Positions 43,758-52,475 of a DNA stretch of 57,433 nucleotides are shown piece after piece (the stretch's first letter is position 1; the number at the start of each line of letters is the position of its first letter). Below the pieces are notes generated by a model, which saw nothing but the letters and a program-made list of their open reading frames with translations, searched no databases and was not told where the DNA came from. Source of the DNA: JADFJB01 sp964464595 (lineage in GTDB: Bacteria > Zhuqueibacterota > JdFR-76 > DREG01); contig CAYXGW010000024.1 in the NCBI GenBank assembly GCA_964464595.1, positions 1-57,433 of the forward strand. The letters are read 5' to 3'. The translations under genes were made by a program, and so were the position numbers.

Positions 43758-44993
43758 CTAGTTCACAATCGCTTTTTCAAAGATTAACGAATTTATTGAT
43801 TCCGTTAAAACGTTTCGAAAACTTAAAAACCGATAAATAACCTCTCCTATCCGGCTGTTTGGTGTTGATGCTCCTGCAGTAATCCCTATTTTGAGATGAC
43901 CTTTCTTAAGCCAATTCTTTTCGATAATAATGTCTTTTTTAAACGGCAGCTTGTGTTCAATCTCCATAGCGTTAAGTAAAGAATTACTTCCTTCAATATG
44001 AAACGAAGGAATATATTGGCTGGCAATTTCCACGAGATGGCCGGTATTGCTGCTGTTATAACCACCGATAATCAGCATTAAATCCAAAGATTTTGTTTTG
44101 AGTAAGTCAATAATCGCATCCTGTCGGTCTTGAGTTGCACTGCAAATGGTATCAAAACTCCTGAATCTTTCCTTTGCTTCTTCCAAACCATATCGTTTAA
44201 CGAATGACTGTTCAACATCATTAGCAATCTCTAGGGACTCCGAACTTAACATTGTCGTTTGATTTGCACATCCTACTCTTTGCAAATCTTTTTCAGGATC
44301 AAAATTCGGCGAGCAGGTTTTAGCAAATGTTTCCTTTAATAGTTTTGCACTACATTTGTCTTCGACAAAATCACAAATTAATTGACCCTCTGATTTATCA
44401 TAAACAACGACGAACTTTCCATCAGGATATTTTGTCACCTGGGAACATGTCGCTAGTGTTTCCTCATGGTCGTATTTTCCATGAACAATTGCCGTAAATC
44501 CATCCCGTGCATATTGTTCGACGCGTTTCCAGACTGAAAGTACCGAACCGCAAGTTGTATCGACTAAAACACAATTTCGTTTTTTAAGTTTTTCCAGGGT
44601 ACTATCCTGGACACCAAATGCCGGTATTATTACGACATCATCAGCATTCAGAAAAGAATAATCAGCCGATTTCTGCTGCAAACCATCCAATATTTCGATA
44701 CCCATTTGGTTGATCTGGTTGTTTACAAAAGGATTATGGATTATTTCTCCTACTAAATAAATTTTCCGGTCTGGAAATTTAAGCCGGGTTTGATAAGCGT
44801 ATTCCACAGCCCGGTCAACTCCATAACAGAAGCCAAAGTCTTTTGCCAAAAAAATATGATTGTCAGCAATCTTGAATTCATTGCCATGGGAAATCAAGAA
44901 GGTTATTAACTCGCTGTGATAGTCCTGCTTAATATCACTTTTAACTTCTTTCTTTAATCCAAAACCTTTTCTATATAAAGCTGTTTCCGTCAT
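43758..44993 (-). CDS. ispH: IspH, 4-hydroxy-3-methylbut-2-enyl diphosphate reductase
   Basis: A 411-residue [4Fe-4S] enzyme producing IPP and DMAPP at the end of the MEP pathway. The cluster cysteines are in DFGFCYGVDRAV (Cys56), VDTTCGSV and VGCANQTTM. The substrate-binding His (IIHNP, KYDHEET) and GYNSSNTGHL segments are also present. It is longer than E. coli IspH (about 316) and resembles the long form with N-terminal extension and inserts found in cyanobacteria and some other phyla. It is 136 bp upstream of the IscA operon and 17 bp downstream of the aldo/keto reductase. Confidence 0.95.
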   Translation of the reverse strand: MTETALYRKGFGLKKEVKSDIKQDYHSELITFLISHGNEFKIADNHIFLAKDFGFCYGVDRAVEYAYQTRLKFPDRKIYLVGEIIHNPFVNNQINQMGIEILDGLQQKSADYSFLNADDVVIIPAFGVQDSTLEKLKKRNCVLVDTTCGSVLSVWKRVEQYARDGFTAIVHGKYDHEETLATCSQVTKYPDGKFVVVYDKSEGQLICDFVEDKCSAKLLKETFAKTCSPNFDPEKDLQRVGCANQTTMLSSESLEIANDVEQSFVKRYGLEEAKERFRSFDTICSATQDRQDAIIDLLKTKSLDLMLIIGGYNSSNTGHLVEIASQYIPSFHIEGSNSLLNAMEIEHKLPFKKDIIIEKNWLKKGHLKIGITAGASTPNSRIGEVIYRFLSFRNVLTESINSLIFEKAIVN

Positions 44994-45010
44994 CTAATCC
45001 TCTTGTTGAT

Positions 45011-45964
45011 TTACGTACTATCATAGTCAGGATTCATTAAAATCCGATCAATTTTCTTTAACTCTTCATGTGTTAATTTTATTTCAAATGCTGCTGATGT
45101 TTCTTCAATTTGCGATGGACGTTTTGCTCCGACAATGGCTGACGTTACAGAAGGATGAGCCAGAACCCAGGCAATCGCCAATTGCGCGACGGCACAATTC
45201 AAAGCTTCGGCATAGCGTTTTAGTGTCTGAACGATTTTGATATTGTGCTCAAAAGCACCATTTGCGAAGAGAAAATAATTGCGCCTAAAATCCTTTTCCG
45301 GAAACTGAACAGGTGTAGAATATTTTCCGGTTAATAACCCTCTGCCTAAAGGATTATAGGGAATAACGCCTATTTGGTTTTCCTGGCAAAAGGGCAACAA
45401 CTCAACTTCAACATAACGATAAAGCAAACTTAACGGCGGTTGAAATGATACGATTCCCCCATAATTTAAATATTCTTGAATTTGTCCTGATGTCTGGTTC
45501 GAAAGGCCTATGTATCGAATTTTTCCACTTTCCACACAGTGAAGAAGGGTCTCCATAGTTTCTTGAATGGGAGTATTGTCATCGGGTCGATGAACCTGGT
45601 ACAAATCGATGACCTCCCGATTTAACCGTTTAAGACTATTATCTAAAGATTGCAGAATGTGATCACGACTCAAATCTCCATACATTTCGCCCTTTTCATT
45701 CCTACGGTTTCCAACTTTAGTCGCAATAATAACTTCATTCCTACGCGATCCTAAAGCATTTGCAAGCACTTCCTCAGAATGACCGTTTCCATAGACATCT
45801 GCTGTATCAAAGAAATTAATTCCTATGTCAAGTGCACGATGAATTGAAGCAATTGAGTTTTCATCAGTCACATCATTTCCCCAACCCATTTTGCCTGCTG
45901 CGCCACAACCGAAGCATATAGTGGAAACCTCTAAATCGGATTTTCCTAATTTTTTGAACTGCAA
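45011..45964 (-). CDS. Aldo/keto reductase
   Basis: A 317-residue NADPH-dependent oxidoreductase with a TIM barrel. Catalytic residues are in NFFDTADVYGNGHSEEVLA (Asp and Tyr), IIATKVGNR (Lys) and LYQVHRPDD (His). SAIVGAKRPSQIEE marks the cofactor region near the C-terminus. It resembles the AKR11/12 or YhdN-type general stress reductases; the natural substrate is unknown. The gene lies just downstream of the selenoprotein gene and 17 bp upstream of ispH, on the same strand. Confidence 0.93.
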   Translation of the reverse strand: MQFKKLGKSDLEVSTICFGCGAAGKMGWGNDVTDENSIASIHRALDIGINFFDTADVYGNGHSEEVLANALGSRRNEVIIATKVGNRRNEKGEMYGDLSRDHILQSLDNSLKRLNREVIDLYQVHRPDDNTPIQETMETLLHCVESGKIRYIGLSNQTSGQIQEYLNYGGIVSFQPPLSLLYRYVEVELLPFCQENQIGVIPYNPLGRGLLTGKYSTPVQFPEKDFRRNYFLFANGAFEHNIKIVQTLKRYAEALNCAVAQLAIAWVLAHPSVTSAIVGAKRPSQIEETSAAFEIKLTHEELKKIDRILMNPDYDST

Positions 45965-45979
45965 TATTCTACCATAATT

Positions 45980-46201
45980 TTATAGACGATTTATACTCGT
46001 TTTTATTTCATCATTGTGAGGAAAACGCCCCAACTGTTTCTTAGAAAAGATGAGTTGGCCATTTGCAATAACTTCGAACACGCCGCCACTGCTTTTAATT
46101 AACTTGGGTTCAGTATTGTATTCTTTTTTCAAATAATCCGCCAAACTGGCAGCATTGGGATAATAGTTTCAAACAACACAATATTCAATACTAAATTCCA
46201 T
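45980..46201 (-). CDS. SelW/Rdx-family selenoprotein (CxxU) with in-frame UGA
   Basis: Reading through one TGA gives a 73-residue protein beginning MEFSIEYCVVU, where the TGA at 46171-46169 is residue 11. It continues NYYPNAASLADYL, then LIKSSGGVFEVIANGQLIF, SKKQLGRFP, and ends with TAA at 45982-45980. This is the SelW/Rdx pattern: a CxxU redox motif at the N-terminus and the SGGVFEV and LGRFP elements. The ATG has AAGGAG 6 bases before it. A short stem-loop lies just after the UGA (46152-46138). SelW-like proteins are small thioredoxin-fold redox proteins. Selenocysteine use requires SelA, SelB, SelC and SelD elsewhere in the genome. Confidence 0.88.
46138..46152 (-). promoter_or_regulatory. 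Candidate bacterial SECIS stem-loop
   Basis: On the minus strand CTGCCA and TGGCGG (one T-G wobble) form a 6-bp stem around loop GTT, starting 17 bases after the UGA. The apical loop begins 23 bases after the UGA and starts with G, as expected for bacterial SECIS elements. Confidence 0.65.
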
Positions 46202-46341
46202 TTGGGTCTCCTTACGTTTATGAAAAATGAAGTTACAATATAGACAACAAGACCCATCATTTCAATCTTAACCAAAATAGAATCATTAAATTCTATATCC
46301 GTTAGTTTTTTGGACAACTACGTTTTTTAAAAGATAGACAG

Positions 46342-47175
46342 TCACTCCCCGGTGCATGTATATTTTTGTGCCAATGCAATATAATTATTCGCTTCTCTAA
46401 CCTTACCTCGCTTTTTAGATCCGATAGCTAATATCAGGCATTTTTCCTCTAGAATATTTACAGTAGCTTTATAATTCCCTTTAGATAGCTGTCCACATTC
46501 CAATATTTTCACCAGGGATAGAATTCTAAAACGATCCATTCCCCAATATTTTTGCGACTGCTGGCCCGAATGCCCGTTTCTTTTTATGATTAACTGTTCT
46601 TGCAGCAAGTAAATCGGATAAACGGCACCTATCCTCAACCAGAGATCATAATCTTCACATGCTGGTAATTCCTCATCAAATGTGCCTAATAAATCTAACA
46701 CTGAACGATGGATCATCACCGAGGAAGGACTAATGATACACAACGGCAACATTTTTTGGTAAATCCAGCCCGAAAATTTTTGATGCTTTTTTGCCGGATT
46801 TACACGTTTATTTTTCCTATACCAAATCTCCTCAGTATAGCAAATCTTAAAATTCTGGTTTGCAGCGAAAAACTTCATTTGAGCCGCTAATTTGCCAGGC
46901 AGCCAAAGATCGTCAGAATCCAGGAAACAGATCCATTCACCAGCGGAATATTGAATGCCAGTGTTCCGGGCGCTCGAAGGTCCTTTTTGTTCTTGCTTTA
47001 TATATTGTAATTTATTGCCATATGGTTTTAAAAAATCCTCTGTTTGATCTGTTGAGCCGTCATCGACTAAAATAAATTCAAAGTCCTTGAATGTTTGATC
47101 CAAAACTGACTCGATGCATTCTTGTAAAAAGTGTTTACGATTATAGGTTGGAACAATTACGGATACGGAAGGCAT
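46342..47175 (-). CDS. Family 2 glycosyltransferase
   Basis: A 277-residue GT-A glycosyltransferase with no membrane segment. MPSVSVIVPTYNRKHFLQEC and FILVDDGSTDQTE bind the nucleotide sugar, WICFLDSDDLWLPGKL gives the DxD-type metal site, and ELPACEDYDLWLR is the acceptor-side ED motif. It belongs to the broad group acting on surface polysaccharides or glycoproteins. It follows the DUF5658 membrane protein gene by 46 bp on the same strand. Donor and acceptor unknown. Confidence 0.93.
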   Translation of the reverse strand: MPSVSVIVPTYNRKHFLQECIESVLDQTFKDFEFILVDDGSTDQTEDFLKPYGNKLQYIKQEQKGPSSARNTGIQYSAGEWICFLDSDDLWLPGKLAAQMKFFAANQNFKICYTEEIWYRKNKRVNPAKKHQKFSGWIYQKMLPLCIISPSSVMIHRSVLDLLGTFDEELPACEDYDLWLRIGAVYPIYLLQEQLIIKRNGHSGQQSQKYWGMDRFRILSLVKILECGQLSKGNYKATVNILEEKCLILAIGSKKRGKVREANNYIALAQKYTCTGE

Positions 47176-47221
47176 TTTGATGAAGTTGATTGAATTCTTT
47201 TACAATAAAGGTTTAAAAAGC

Positions 47222-47671
47222 TTATAAATAAGTCACAATCAAATAAACTTCATAAACAATCAAAACCACATAAAGGATGAATACGGTATACATCATGTTT
47301 ACAATTCGCAATCGCCCAAAAACACGGAAGTTTTTGTGAATCAAAAAAAACAAAACACAGCCAGCAGTTAGGATAATTTTAATGGCTAAAAACAATCTTG
47401 AGTTTGTAGAAATTAAGAATTCCATAAAAGGATTTAATTCAATTCCACCTCCCTTTAAAAGATTTAAGGTAATATAGGCATCCGATATGGAAAGTGTAAC
47501 AATTGCTATAATCAAAAACAGGTATTTGTATTCATATCGATCAACATAATAGTTTTCCGCTTCTTCCTCCCTGCGTGCTTTCATCCGCCTGCCTTTTAAT
47601 ATATACCGGCTAAAAAGTGGTGTGGGATTTTTTCTTCTGTCCTTGTCAGATCGTAGTTTTTTATTCATCAT
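47222..47671 (-). CDS. DUF5658-family membrane protein
   Basis: A 149-residue protein with a basic N-terminal cytosolic region (DKDRRKNPTPLF, GRRMKARR) and three or four hydrophobic helices (about 49-70, 90-112, 123-147). The DRRK and ISDAYITLNLLKGGGIELNPFM elements are the DUF5658 signature; the D/NP residues lie at helix ends. Function is unknown. It may be co-transcribed with the following glycosyltransferase. Confidence 0.8.
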   Translation of the reverse strand: MMNKKLRSDKDRRKNPTPLFSRYILKGRRMKARREEEAENYYVDRYEYKYLFLIIAIVTLSISDAYITLNLLKGGGIELNPFMEFLISTNSRLFLAIKIILTAGCVLFFLIHKNFRVFGRLRIVNMMYTVFILYVVLIVYEVYLIVTYL

Positions 47672-48425
47672 TTCTTTTACATCAATATTACAGTCAAATA
47701 TCTAGAATTTAAGGTTAATCTTTGGTGAAAATTGATATCCTTTTATTTTAATGCAATTGGAAATTTTGTCATTAAAATTTATTTATTATTTCAATATTCG
47801 TATTTCAAGTTTTATACATTCCATTCCTCGTCGGTTTATCAGGAAGCTTCCGCATCGGTTTATAAATATTTTGACAAATTATCGGTCTAATTTTGAACTT
47901 TTCTAATGTAACAATTAGTTATTATTGAAATCCTATTTTTGTTAAACAAATATAAAATGTAACTGCTTATCTATTTGTAATTGGCTGTTAGCTATTGGTA
48001 TTTTTTCACAAATTGATTGTAGCCGAAACAGTCAAATAGATTTCCAATGGTTTTTAGAAAATTCTTTAGAATAGGAGACTCAATTAATTCTCATTGAAGA
48101 ATTACCTTAAATCTCACAACAGGTGTAAAAGTGATTATGGACATGTTAAATAAACATAGATAAAAAATGAGTAACAATCTTATCGGTAAGCTAATGGCCA
48201 ACAGCAAATAGCTAATGGCTAATAGTTATTATAAAATATAAAAGAAAGCACTTATCTAAGCATTTAGATAACATGTAGTTAAGAAAGCCATTTTCGTTTA
48301 AAAAATGAAATTCTTCCATTTATAATAGGCTAAATTATATTGAATTGCAACATCGCCGTTAGTATATTTTTTTCTTGATTTATCCGATAATTGTTTAGAA
48401 AATTAAAATCAAAAGAAGTAAAAAA
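47672..48425. other. 754-bp intergenic region before lepA
   Basis: A+T-rich and without any convincing gene or RNA. Around 47988-48008 and 48188-48226 are related, mostly inverted, low-complexity segments built from TTAGCTATTGG and CTAATGGC motifs, of the kind often seen in decayed intergenic repeats. A promoter lies at its end (48339-48367). Confidence 0.5.
48339..48367 (+). promoter_or_regulatory. Sigma70-type promoter for the lepA operon
   Basis: TTGAAT at 48339-48344, a 17-bp spacer and TATATT at 48362-48367, 58 bases before the GTG start of lepA. Confidence 0.5.
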
Positions 48426-50228
48426 GTGGTACAAGCACAAAATATTCGAAATTTTTCTATCATTGCTCATATTGATCATGGTAAATCTACTCTGGCGGAT
48501 CGATTATTAGAAATGACCCAAACCGTAACCGATCGGGAGATGACGTCGCAGATTCTGGATAGCATGGATCTGGAAAAAGAGAAAGGAATTACGATTAAAT
48601 CCCATGCGGTGACAATGAATTATCAAGATTCCGATGGTGAAAAATATATCCTTAATTTAATCGATACACCGGGCCATGTTGATTTTTCTTATGAAGTCTC
48701 TCGCAGTTTGGCCGCGTGCGAAGGCGCTCTTCTCATTGTGGATGCCACACAAGGCATTGAAGCCCAAACAGTTAGTAACCTTTATAAGGCATTGGAAAAT
48801 GATCTGGTTATTATTCCAATCATTAACAAAATTGATCTGCAAAGCGCCGAACCGGAACAAACCAAAAAGCAAATTATTGACCTGGTCGGATGTTCCGATG
48901 ATGAAATTATAATGGCAAGCGCCAAAACCGGAGTGGGTATGGTTGGATTGCTTGAAGCAATCATAGAAAAAATTCCGCCACCGGATGGCGATGCTAATGA
49001 TCCCTTGCGTGCCATGATTTTTGATTCTTATTTTGATGCCTATCGCGGCGCAGTTGCCTTGGTTCGGGTAGTTGATGGTAAACTAAAAGCCGGCGACTGG
49101 ATTCAATTTATTTCCACAGGCCGGTCGTTTGAAGTTCAAGAAGTCGGCCACTTAAAAATACAAAAAGTGCCTCAACCTGTGTTATCTCAAGGTGAAGTCG
49201 GTTATATTATTGCCGGTGTAAAAGAAGTGCGGGACACGAAAGTCGGGGACACAATTACACTCGCAAACAGACCTGCTAAAAAACCGCTTCCCGGCTATCA
49301 TGAAGCAAAATCGATGGTGTTTAGCGGACTTTTTCCCTCTGCCAGCGACGACTACCAGGAGTTAAAAGCAGCACTAGAAAAATTACAACTCAACGATGCG
49401 TCTTTGTCATTTGAACCGGAAACTTCGGTAGCCCTGGGATTTGGATTCCGCTGTGGTTTTCTCGGCATGCTTCATATGGAAATCATCCAGGAGAGGCTTG
49501 AACGGGAATATGATATCGATCTGGTTACAACAGTTCCAAACGTGGAATATAATGTTTTAACAACTGCCGGAAAAGTATTAACGGTAGACAACCCGGCTGA
49601 GTTTATTTCTGCCGGTGAAATCAGTTCTGTGGAAGAACCTTATATCAATGCGCAAATTATTACTCCGAGTGAGTATATCGGCGCTATCATGAAACTGGCA
49701 ATGGATAGACGGGGTATTTACGTAAACACGACTTATATTGATAAAAATCGGGTCGATTTAAATTATCATTTTCCGCTTGCTGAAATCGTATTTGATTTTT
49801 ATGATAAATTAAAATCTATGACCAAAGGGTATGCATCATTTGATTATGATTTTTTAGAGTTTCGTCCGGGTAATCTGGTTAAATTAGATCTTCTTGTCAA
49901 TGGAGAACCTGTCGATGCATTGTCGATCATTGTTCATAGGGAGAAAGCTTACACCTGGGGACGCAAGCTTTGCGATAAACTCCGTAAGCTGATCCCGCGT
50001 CAGCTATATGAAGTTGTGATCCAGGCAGCTATCGGCAGCAAAATTATAGCTCGGGAAAGCATAAGACCTTTGCGAAAAAATGTTACGGCAAAGTGTTATG
50101 GTGGCGATATATCAAGAAAGAGAAAACTCTTAGAGAAACAGAAAGAAGGCAAAAAGCGTATGAAGCAGGTGGGTCGCGTTGAGATTCCACAAGAAGCGTT
50201 TCTTGCGGTTTTACAAGTGGACAATTAA
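48426..50228 (+). CDS. lepA: LepA (elongation factor 4)
   Basis: A 600-residue translational GTPase that acts on ribosomes during initiation or stalled elongation. G motifs: AHIDHGKSTL (G1), EKGITIKSH (G2), DTPGHVDF (G3), NKID (G4) and ASAKTG (G5). LepA-specific features are the lack of domain IV and the C-terminal domain with GGDISRKRKLLEKQKEGK and a final VEIPQEAFLAVL. Start is GTG at 48426, giving the standard MVQAQNIRNFSIIAH N-terminus. lepB follows 17 bp later, the classical lepA-lepB order, with hemW after it. Confidence 0.98.
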   Translation: MVQAQNIRNFSIIAHIDHGKSTLADRLLEMTQTVTDREMTSQILDSMDLEKEKGITIKSHAVTMNYQDSDGEKYILNLIDTPGHVDFSYEVSRSLAACEGALLIVDATQGIEAQTVSNLYKALENDLVIIPIINKIDLQSAEPEQTKKQIIDLVGCSDDEIIMASAKTGVGMVGLLEAIIEKIPPPDGDANDPLRAMIFDSYFDAYRGAVALVRVVDGKLKAGDWIQFISTGRSFEVQEVGHLKIQKVPQPVLSQGEVGYIIAGVKEVRDTKVGDTITLANRPAKKPLPGYHEAKSMVFSGLFPSASDDYQELKAALEKLQLNDASLSFEPETSVALGFGFRCGFLGMLHMEIIQERLEREYDIDLVTTVPNVEYNVLTTAGKVLTVDNPAEFISAGEISSVEEPYINAQIITPSEYIGAIMKLAMDRRGIYVNTTYIDKNRVDLNYHFPLAEIVFDFYDKLKSMTKGYASFDYDFLEFRPGNLVKLDLLVNGEPVDALSIIVHREKAYTWGRKLCDKLRKLIPRQLYEVVIQAAIGSKIIARESIRPLRKNVTAKCYGGDISRKRKLLEKQKEGKKRMKQVGRVEIPQEAFLAVLQVDN

Positions 50229-50245
50229 TATTAATAAGGTATAGA

Positions 50246-50983
50246 ATGAATCAAAAATCGCCCATACAAAAAACAACTAATCAAACCAAAAAGCAAAAAC
50301 CAAAAAGTAAAAATATATTTAGAGAATATACCGAAGCGATTTTATTCGCCTTAGTCGCAGCTTTAATTTTAAGAATTTTTGTTGTGCAAGCATTTCGAAT
50401 TCCAACCGGATCTATGGAAGATACTTTATTGGTCGGTGATTTCCTGCTGGTTAATAAATTTATCTATGGTGTAAGAACTCCGGATAAAATACCATTAATC
50501 AATGTTAAAATCCCATGGGTTCGATTACCTGGATTTAAAGACCCCAAGCGCGGTGATGTTGTTGTGTTTAAGTACCCGGAAAACCCGGATCAGGACTATA
50601 TCAAACGCTGCATTGCCGTTGGCGGAGATACTTTAGAAATCAAGAATAAGAAAATCTATATCAATGGCAATTATGTTGAATACCCGCCACATTCAAAACT
50701 GCTATCTAATACCCTACCCCCAAATTATCCGGAAGCCGGAATTAAACCTGCTGGAGCCGGAAATAAAGATAATTATGGGCCAGTGGTTGTGCCTGATAAT
50801 CATTATTTTATGATGGGAGATAACCGCGACAACAGTCTTGACAGCCGTTACTGGGGATTTCTCCCGGAAGAGAACATTGTAGGAGAAGCGCTGATCATTT
50901 ATTTTTCATGGGATAAGACCGCCAAATTTTACCAACTTTTTAAAATGATTCGCTGGGGCCGGATAGCGAATATTATTCGATAG
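50246..50983 (+). CDS. lepB: Signal peptidase I
   Basis: A 245-residue inner-membrane serine protease that removes signal peptides. One N-terminal helix (ILFALVAALILRIFVVQ) is followed by the catalytic Ser in RIPTGSMEDTLLVGD and the Lys general base in DYIKRCIAVGGDT. Box E is MMGDNRDNSLDSRYWG. A long Lys-rich N-terminal region (residues 1-30) precedes the helix. It is in the lepA-lepB-hemW operon. Substrates include the many exported and sorting-domain proteins of the organism. Confidence 0.96.
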   Translation: MNQKSPIQKTTNQTKKQKPKSKNIFREYTEAILFALVAALILRIFVVQAFRIPTGSMEDTLLVGDFLLVNKFIYGVRTPDKIPLINVKIPWVRLPGFKDPKRGDVVVFKYPENPDQDYIKRCIAVGGDTLEIKNKKIYINGNYVEYPPHSKLLSNTLPPNYPEAGIKPAGAGNKDNYGPVVVPDNHYFMMGDNRDNSLDSRYWGFLPEENIVGEALIIYFSWDKTAKFYQLFKMIRWGRIANIIR

Positions 50984-51016
50984 AAGTTACCTTAAACTTA
51001 AATTGCCGATGAGTAA

Positions 51017-52210
51017 ATGAAATCCACCGAAATCGGCCTCTACCTGCATATCCCATTCTGCGATCACATCTGCGGTTATTGTGATTTCTTTACGGTTTAT
51101 CGAAAAGCCGGCGGCAGCGTTTATGATCGATTTACAAATGCCATAATCCGGGAAATCGAACTGCGGGCAGATGAAAATTGGGGGAAGCAAAAAATCAAAA
51201 CCATTTACTTTGGCGGTGGCACTCCATCCATGCTTAAAACCAGCCAGTTAGAAAACATTCTCAAAACCATCTCAACAAATTTCGACACAAGCACATTAGC
51301 CGAATGCAGTATCGAAATCAACCCGGGTACCACAACGTTGGAAGATTTGCAAGCTTACCAACAAATGGGTATCAATCGGGCCAGTTTTGGTGTGCAGGCA
51401 TTCCAGGATGATGTCTTAAAATCTGCTGATCGAATTCATGATGCGCACCAGGCGATCACAGCAATCCGGCTGGCACAAAAAGCTGGTTTTATGAATGTCA
51501 GCTTGGATTTAATGTTTGGCATTTCCGGTCAATCCAAGCAAGATTGGCAGCACAGCCTTCGAATAGCAATTGAGTTGAACGTTCAACACATTTCACTCTA
51601 CAACCTGACCTATGAAAAAGGAACGCCGTTCTTCAAACAAAAACAAAACGGAACCCTAAACCCTGTTGAGGAAGAAACCGAGGAATGGTTTTATCAATAT
51701 GCAGTTGATGAAATGGAAAATAGTTTATTTCAACGCTACGAAATTTCGAACTTCTCTCTGCCTGGTTTTGAAAGTAAGCACAATTCAAATTATTGGGAGT
51801 TGGTGCCGTACCTGGGTGTTGGACCGTCGGCGCACTCATTCGATGGCCAACGGCGATTTTGGAATGTGAACCATTTTTTAAAATACCTCCGCAACCTGGA
51901 ACGTGAAGAAATTCCGCTAGCAAAGACTGAGCATTTAACTGAGATAATGAACCTGGAAGAATGGATTTTCCTGCAGTTGCGCCAGGTAAAAGGATTTAGC
52001 TTTACAGATTTAAAAGATCGTTTTGATATCTCGGTTTCGGATTGGGAAAAAGAACTTTCCGGGCAATTTGGCCCTGACTGGCAAAAGTGGATCAAGTACG
52101 ATGTCCATACTTTGTCCCTGACCAAAGAAGGGATGCGGGTCAGTGAATCGATTTACCCGATTTTTGTGGATTGCTTCGAGAGATTAATCGAGGAAAAGAT
52201 TATCCAATAA
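51017..52210 (+). CDS. hemW: HemW, radical SAM heme chaperone
   Basis: A 397-residue protein of the HemN/HemW family. The cluster motif is PFCDHICGYCDF (Cys15, 19, 22), which has the CxxxCxxC plus Phe typical of HemW rather than the extra Cys of true HemN. TIYFGGGTPSML, GINRASFGVQAF and DLMFGISGQSKQDW bind SAM, and GVGPSAHSF is the HemW-type segment. HemW inserts heme into respiratory enzymes rather than oxidising coproporphyrinogen. It follows lepB by 33 bp. Confidence 0.93.
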   Translation: MKSTEIGLYLHIPFCDHICGYCDFFTVYRKAGGSVYDRFTNAIIREIELRADENWGKQKIKTIYFGGGTPSMLKTSQLENILKTISTNFDTSTLAECSIEINPGTTTLEDLQAYQQMGINRASFGVQAFQDDVLKSADRIHDAHQAITAIRLAQKAGFMNVSLDLMFGISGQSKQDWQHSLRIAIELNVQHISLYNLTYEKGTPFFKQKQNGTLNPVEEETEEWFYQYAVDEMENSLFQRYEISNFSLPGFESKHNSNYWELVPYLGVGPSAHSFDGQRRFWNVNHFLKYLRNLEREEIPLAKTEHLTEIMNLEEWIFLQLRQVKGFSFTDLKDRFDISVSDWEKELSGQFGPDWQKWIKYDVHTLSLTKEGMRVSESIYPIFVDCFERLIEEKIIQ

Positions 52211-52475
52211 ACCAGCTATCTTCATTAATAAATCCCACACGGGATTAATGTTTATAAAACCCACCAATTTATTGGTGGGAATTGATACCCCAAAAAACCA
52301 AAAGTCCTGTTAAGGACGAATGATAAATATGATTAAATCCTGACATTTCTCTGATCATTATTCAGATAGTTTTGAGTTTTTTCTCATCCTCCGTCCCGTT
52401 GGGACTACGATATTTTTAGAAATTCAAAATCCCCGCGATGAATCACGAAGCCAAAATCGTACACCACTCAGACTC
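52211..52475. repeat. Cluster of four short hairpins after hemW
   Basis: No gene. The hairpins are 52231-52246 (AATCCC/GGGATT, loop ACAC), 52260-52279 (9-bp stem CCCACCAAT), 52304-52317 (GTCCT/AGGAC) and 52393-52405 (GTCCC/GGGAC, loop GTT). They resemble the cluster at 11511-11674 in size and spacing. Confidence 0.6.

Noticed and set aside
47672..48425. A riboswitch or ncRNA before lepA
   Set aside because: No recognisable conserved core was seen; only A+T-rich low-complexity repeats and a promoter.
51017..52210. Calling the gene hemN (coproporphyrinogen dehydrogenase)
   Set aside because: The cluster motif is CxxxCxxC followed by Asp-Phe, as in HemW, and the gene lies in the lepA-lepB-hemW order.
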